From the NCBI GenBank assembly GCA_964510785.1, contig CAZECM010000062.1, positions 1 through 17,473 on the forward strand: 17,473 bases of DNA, read 5' to 3'. Positions 14,958 to 17,473 of this stretch are shown here, one piece after another; position 1 is the first letter of the stretch, and each line of letters starts with the position of its first letter. Source of the DNA: JAAYZM01 sp964510785. GTDB taxonomy: Bacteria > Actinomycetota > Actinomycetes > Actinomycetales > Cellulomonadaceae. Below the pieces are notes generated by a model. It had not been told where the DNA came from and searched no databases. It worked only from the letters and a program-made list of their open reading frames with translations. Position numbers and translations under genes: made by a program.

Positions 14958-15599
14958 CCCAAGGCCAGTTCCGCGTATCCCCCGGACGAGTTCGATCTCG
15001 TCGACTCCTCCAGTCCGCGCTCGCCCCACCGCGCGCCCAAGTCGCTCGCACGCCGGCTGCTGCCGTTCATCGCCGCGATCATCCTCGGCCCGCTGCTCGC
15101 GTACGTCATCGTGACGGCGATCTCGACGGGCGACCTGCCCGGCATGGGCGGGAACGGTCCGACGACGGAGCAGACCGGTGACACCGTGACGCCGACGGTC
15201 AGTCCCGACGACGACGACGAGACCGTGCCCGACGACGAGACCACCGACGACGAGACGGCGACGGACGACGAGACCGCCGACGACGAGACGACGACCGACG
15301 AACCCACCGTCGACCCCGACCTCGGCACGCGCGTGATGGTGCTCAACTCCACCACGACGGGCGGTCTGGCGGGCCGTGCGCGCGACTCGCTCGAGACGGC
15401 GGGCTGGACCAACGTCGCGACGGGCAACTTCTCCGGGGCACTTCCCGCATCGACCGTGTTCTACGCCGAGGACGACGACGAGCTCGAGGCGAGCGCGCGC
15501 GCCGTCGCCGAGGAGCTGGGCATCTCGAACGTCGAGCTCGACGCGGACAGGGCGACCGATCCCATCACCGTGGTGCTCGAGGCCGACTTCGAGTCCTGA
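14955..15599 (+). CDS. Membrane-anchored LytR_C-domain protein
   Basis: A one-pass membrane protein with an outside LytR/CpsA C-terminal-type (LytR_C) domain, without the LytR-CpsA-Psr catalytic domain. The 214 residues show a polar cytoplasmic start with PPDEFDLVD, a membrane segment (34-56), a very acidic low-complexity linker (85-121, repeated DDET units) and the LytR_C domain (125-213: VMVLNSTTTGGLAGRARDSL, then AGWTNVATGNFSG and the VFYAEDDDELEASARAVAEE segment). Role unknown; the domain is often attached to enzymes that link glycopolymers to peptidoglycan, so a wall-related or binding task is a fair guess. The GTG start is backed by the -10 box 7 nt upstream. The following oxidoreductase gene begins 3 nt after the stop, so the two are very likely co-transcribed. 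Confidence 0.88.
   Translation: MPKASSAYPPDEFDLVDSSSPRSPHRAPKSLARRLLPFIAAIILGPLLAYVIVTAISTGDLPGMGGNGPTTEQTGDTVTPTVSPDDDDETVPDDETTDDETATDDETADDETTTDEPTVDPDLGTRVMVLNSTTTGGLAGRARDSLETAGWTNVATGNFSGALPASTVFYAEDDDELEASARAVAEELGISNVELDADRATDPITVVLEADFES
15207..15317 (+). repeat. Acidic Asp-Glu-Thr coding repeat
   Basis: A run of degenerate GACGACGAGAC(C/G) units encodes DDET-type repeats between the membrane segment and the LytR_C domain. Copy number could vary by slippage. Likely a flexible negatively charged spacer. Confidence 0.7.
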
Positions 15600-15602
15600 A
15601 CC

Positions 15603-17063
15603 ATGACCGACGTCGTTGTCGTGGGGTCCGGCCCCGGGGGGCTGGCCGCCGCGGTGACGTGCGCGCGGGCCGGGCTCGACGTCCTCGTCCTCGAGGCGCA
15701 GCCGGAGGCGGGCGGCGGGATGCGCACGCAGCGGGTCGACGAGCTCGACCACGACGTCTGCTCGGCCGTGCACCCTCTCGCGCTCGCGTCACCGTTCTTC
15801 CGGGAGCTCGACCTGGCCGCGCGCGGGGTCGAGCTCGTGGTGCCGGCGGCCTCGTTCGCGCACCCGCTCGACGGCGGCGACGCCGTGATCGCGTGGCGGG
15901 ACGTCTCCCGTACGGCCGACGAGCTCGGTGCGCCCGCGTGGCGACGGACGTTCGGACCGCTCGTCGCGCGGGTGGACGACGTCGTCGCCCTCGCCCTCGG
16001 CGACCACCGGGGGCTGCCGGATCGTCTCCTCGCAGCCACGGGGCGCGGGGAGGTCCTGCGTGCGGTGGCCGACGCCGCGAGCGCGCTCGCGGGCGGGTTC
16101 GCCCAGGCGTCGGGCTCCCGCTGGTGGGGACCGCGGGCCGATGCGCTCTTCTCCGGTGTCGCGGCGCACGTGACGAGCGCGCCCGGCTCGCCTGCCTGGA
16201 CCGCCGGGGGGCTCTTGCTCGGGACCCTCGCCCACGCGGCCGGCTGGCCCGTGCCGGTGGGTGGCTCGCAGGCGATCGCCGACGCGCTCCTCGCGGACCT
16301 TCGAGCTCACGGCGGTCGCGTCGAGACGGGCCGCGAGGTGCGCTCCCTCGCCGACCTGCCGCGCGCGCGGGCCTACCTGTGGGACGCGACGCCGGCCACC
16401 CTCGCACGCGTCTACGGCGCGCGGCTCGGTGCGCGCGAGCGGTCCCTGCGACGGGCGGGCCCGGGCCGGATCGGCGCATCGACCGTCGAGCTCGTGGTGG
16501 ACGGTGAGATCCCGTGGGCAGATCCCCGGGTCGGGCTCGCACCGACGGTGCACCTCGGAGGCTCCGGCGCACAGGTGCGGCGGGCCGAGCGGCTCACCGG
16601 GTCCGGCCATCACGCGCGGCGGCCCTACGTGCTGCTCGTGGACCCCGCGGTGGCGGTCCCCGGGCGCGCGGTGGGCGGGCGGCGCCCGGTCGGGGCGTAC
16701 ACGCACGTCCCCGTGGGCTCGCGGACCGACCCGGTGGACGCCGTCGTCGGACAGCTCGAGCGGTTCGCCCCCGGGGTGCGCGACGTCATCGTCTCCGCCC
16801 GCGCGACCCCCGCAGCGGCGCTGGACCGCCACAACGCGAACCTCGTGGGCGGCGACATCGCGGGTGGTGCGCTCGGGGTGCTCGGGCTCGTCTCGCGGCC
16901 CACCGTGGTGCGCGACCCCTACGCCACCGGGGTGCCGGGGGTGTACCTCTGCTCGGCGTCGGCCCCGCCCGGACCGGGCGTCCACGGCATGACGGGCTGG
17001 CACGCCGCCCGCCGGGCCTTGCGCGACGTCTTCGCCCTGCCGCCCCCGTCCCTCGCGCCCTGA
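15603..17063 (+). CDS. FAD-dependent oxidoreductase (phytoene desaturase-like, CrtI/amine oxidase fold)
   Basis: A flavoprotein predicted to oxidise an unknown substrate in the cytoplasm or at the membrane face. The 486 residues start with the FAD dinucleotide-binding motif VVVGSGPGGLAAAVTCARAG (4-23) then LEAQPEAGGGMRT (35-47), as in NAD(P)/FAD proteins of the CrtI/all-trans-retinol saturase group. A second glycine-rich stretch WPVPVGGSQAIADALLADLR and the C-terminal FAD motif CSASAPPGPGVHGMTGWHAA (about 452-471) complete the fold. No carotenoid genes lie beside it, so a carotenoid role is doubtful. It starts 3 nt after the LytR_C gene. After it the 214-nt space carries only the groEL control region. 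Confidence 0.85.
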   Translation: MTDVVVVGSGPGGLAAAVTCARAGLDVLVLEAQPEAGGGMRTQRVDELDHDVCSAVHPLALASPFFRELDLAARGVELVVPAASFAHPLDGGDAVIAWRDVSRTADELGAPAWRRTFGPLVARVDDVVALALGDHRGLPDRLLAATGRGEVLRAVADAASALAGGFAQASGSRWWGPRADALFSGVAAHVTSAPGSPAWTAGGLLLGTLAHAAGWPVPVGGSQAIADALLADLRAHGGRVETGREVRSLADLPRARAYLWDATPATLARVYGARLGARERSLRRAGPGRIGASTVELVVDGEIPWADPRVGLAPTVHLGGSGAQVRRAERLTGSGHHARRPYVLLVDPAVAVPGRAVGGRRPVGAYTHVPVGSRTDPVDAVVGQLERFAPGVRDVIVSARATPAAALDRHNANLVGGDIAGGALGVLGLVSRPTVVRDPYATGVPGVYLCSASAPPGPGVHGMTGWHAARRALRDVFALPPPSLAP

Positions 17064-17099
17064 CGGCCGCGCGACCCGCGGCCCGAGGAGGGGCGAGGG

Positions 17100-17126
17100 G
17101 TTGCACTCGACGGGGGAGAGTGCTAA
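17100..17126 (+). promoter_or_regulatory. CIRCE element 1 (HrcA operator)
   Basis: GTTGCACTC-N9-GAGTGCTAA fits the CIRCE consensus TTAGCACTC-N9-GAGTGCTAA with a perfect right arm and 7/9 left arm. HrcA would bind here to repress groEL and release it on heat shock. Confidence 0.85.
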
Positions 17127-17133
17127 CCATGGA

Positions 17134-17160
17134 TTAGCACTCTCGACGTGAGAGTGACAG
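17134..17160 (+). promoter_or_regulatory. CIRCE element 2 (HrcA operator)
   Basis: TTAGCACTC-N9-GAGTGACAG has a perfect left arm and a weaker right arm. Its left arm and the right arm of element 1 make a further perfect 9-bp dyad around CCATGGA (17118-17142). Confidence 0.75.
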
Positions 17161-17277
17161 AATCGCAGAGCCGACCGGTGAGGTCGGCGTCGTCGCGGGA
17201 CATGACCGGGTCGGCGCCGTCCGTCCGTCGCGGGCACCAGCCGGCCACCCCAGAGCCACCACGGAGGAACACCCCCC

Positions 17278-17473
17278 ATGGCAAAGATCATTGCCCACAA
17301 CGAGGAGGCCCGTCGCGGCATCGAGCGCGGACTCAACGTCCTCGCCGACACCGTCAAGGTCACTCTTGGCCCCAAGGGCCGCAACGTCGTGCTCGACAAG
17401 AAGTGGGGCGCGCCGACCATCACGAACGACGGCGTCTCCATCGCCAAGGAGATCGAGCTCGAGGACCCGTACG
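17278..17473 (+). CDS. groEL: GroEL chaperonin (60 kDa), N-terminal part
   Basis: The large chaperonin subunit, which folds proteins in an ATP-driven double ring in the cytoplasm. Only the first 65 residues are in the window, running off the right edge. MAKIIAHNEEARRGIERGLN and VKVTLGPKGRNVVLDKKWG are the standard equatorial-domain start, with the ATP-binding TLGPKGRN and TITNDGVSIAKEIEL. GGAGGA (17263-17268) lies 9 nt before the ATG. No groES precedes it, so this is the stand-alone groEL (often called groEL2) that actinobacteria carry beside a groES-groEL pair. Two CIRCE sites upstream indicate HrcA control. Long leader (about 120 nt after CIRCE 2) has no other visible element. Confidence 0.97.
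   Translation, partial: MAKIIAHNEEARRGIERGLNVLADTVKVTLGPKGRNVVLDKKWGAPTITNDGVSIAKEIELEDPY

Noticed and set aside
15789..17447. 552-codon minus-strand open frame opposite the FAD oxidoreductase and groEL
   Set aside because: It runs through the CIRCE region and groEL and reads as low-complexity shadow; high-GC DNA yields many such frames.

Overview
The window is high-GC DNA (very strong G/C third-position bias) from an actinobacterium. Supporting signs are an actinobacterial-type uracil-DNA glycosylase / DUF3263 / LytR_C / groEL neighbourhood, a DUF222-HNH protein, -10 boxes of TAnnnT type placed 6-7 nt from start codons (leaderless-mRNA style), and CIRCE control of a groEL that has no groES in front of it. 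The gene content suits Micrococcales (Cellulomonas/Sanguibacter-like), but species cannot be read from the sequence alone.

Layout. 1-501 (-): start of a sugar-importer ATPase of the MsmX/UgpC type, cut by the left edge. 644-2825 (-): otsA-otsB, the two-step trehalose pathway, with overlapping genes. 2897-4584 (+): a membrane-anchored Ser/Thr protein kinase, broken in this assembly by ten Ns flanked by a fold-back copy of its own sequence. 4621-6186 (-): DUF222/HNH endonuclease-like protein. 6365-8244 (+): two tandem membrane-anchored DsbA-like thioredoxin-fold proteins, ended by a 16-bp hairpin. 8318-8392 (+): tRNA-Thr(UGU). 8409-9107 (-) and 9202-10380 (+): a divergent NarL-type response regulator and a membrane sensor kinase. 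10621-12929 (+): a four-gene secretion/surface cassette. 12942-14503 (-): an SGNH/GDSL hydrolase and uracil-DNA glycosylase. 14638-17063 (+): a DUF3263 protein, a LytR_C-domain membrane protein and an FAD-dependent oxidoreductase. 17100-17473 (+): double CIRCE and the start of groEL, cut by the right edge.

The most interesting part is 10621-12929. A small exported protein with a SipW-type signal region, an ER/SipW-type signal peptidase, an LPDTG sortase-anchored protein and a second exported protein follow each other with overlapping or nearly abutting genes. The first and last proteins share a nine-residue motif (AAW[TS]xxAxF) just after the hydrophobic segment, which suggests they are both clients of the linked peptidase. 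This resembles the TasA-SipW / camelysin logic of Bacillus, but with a sortase-anchored partner and a four-Cys fourth protein. The two-component pair immediately upstream is a plausible regulator, and the DsbA-like pair a plausible helper for the Cys-containing exported proteins; both links are inference from position.
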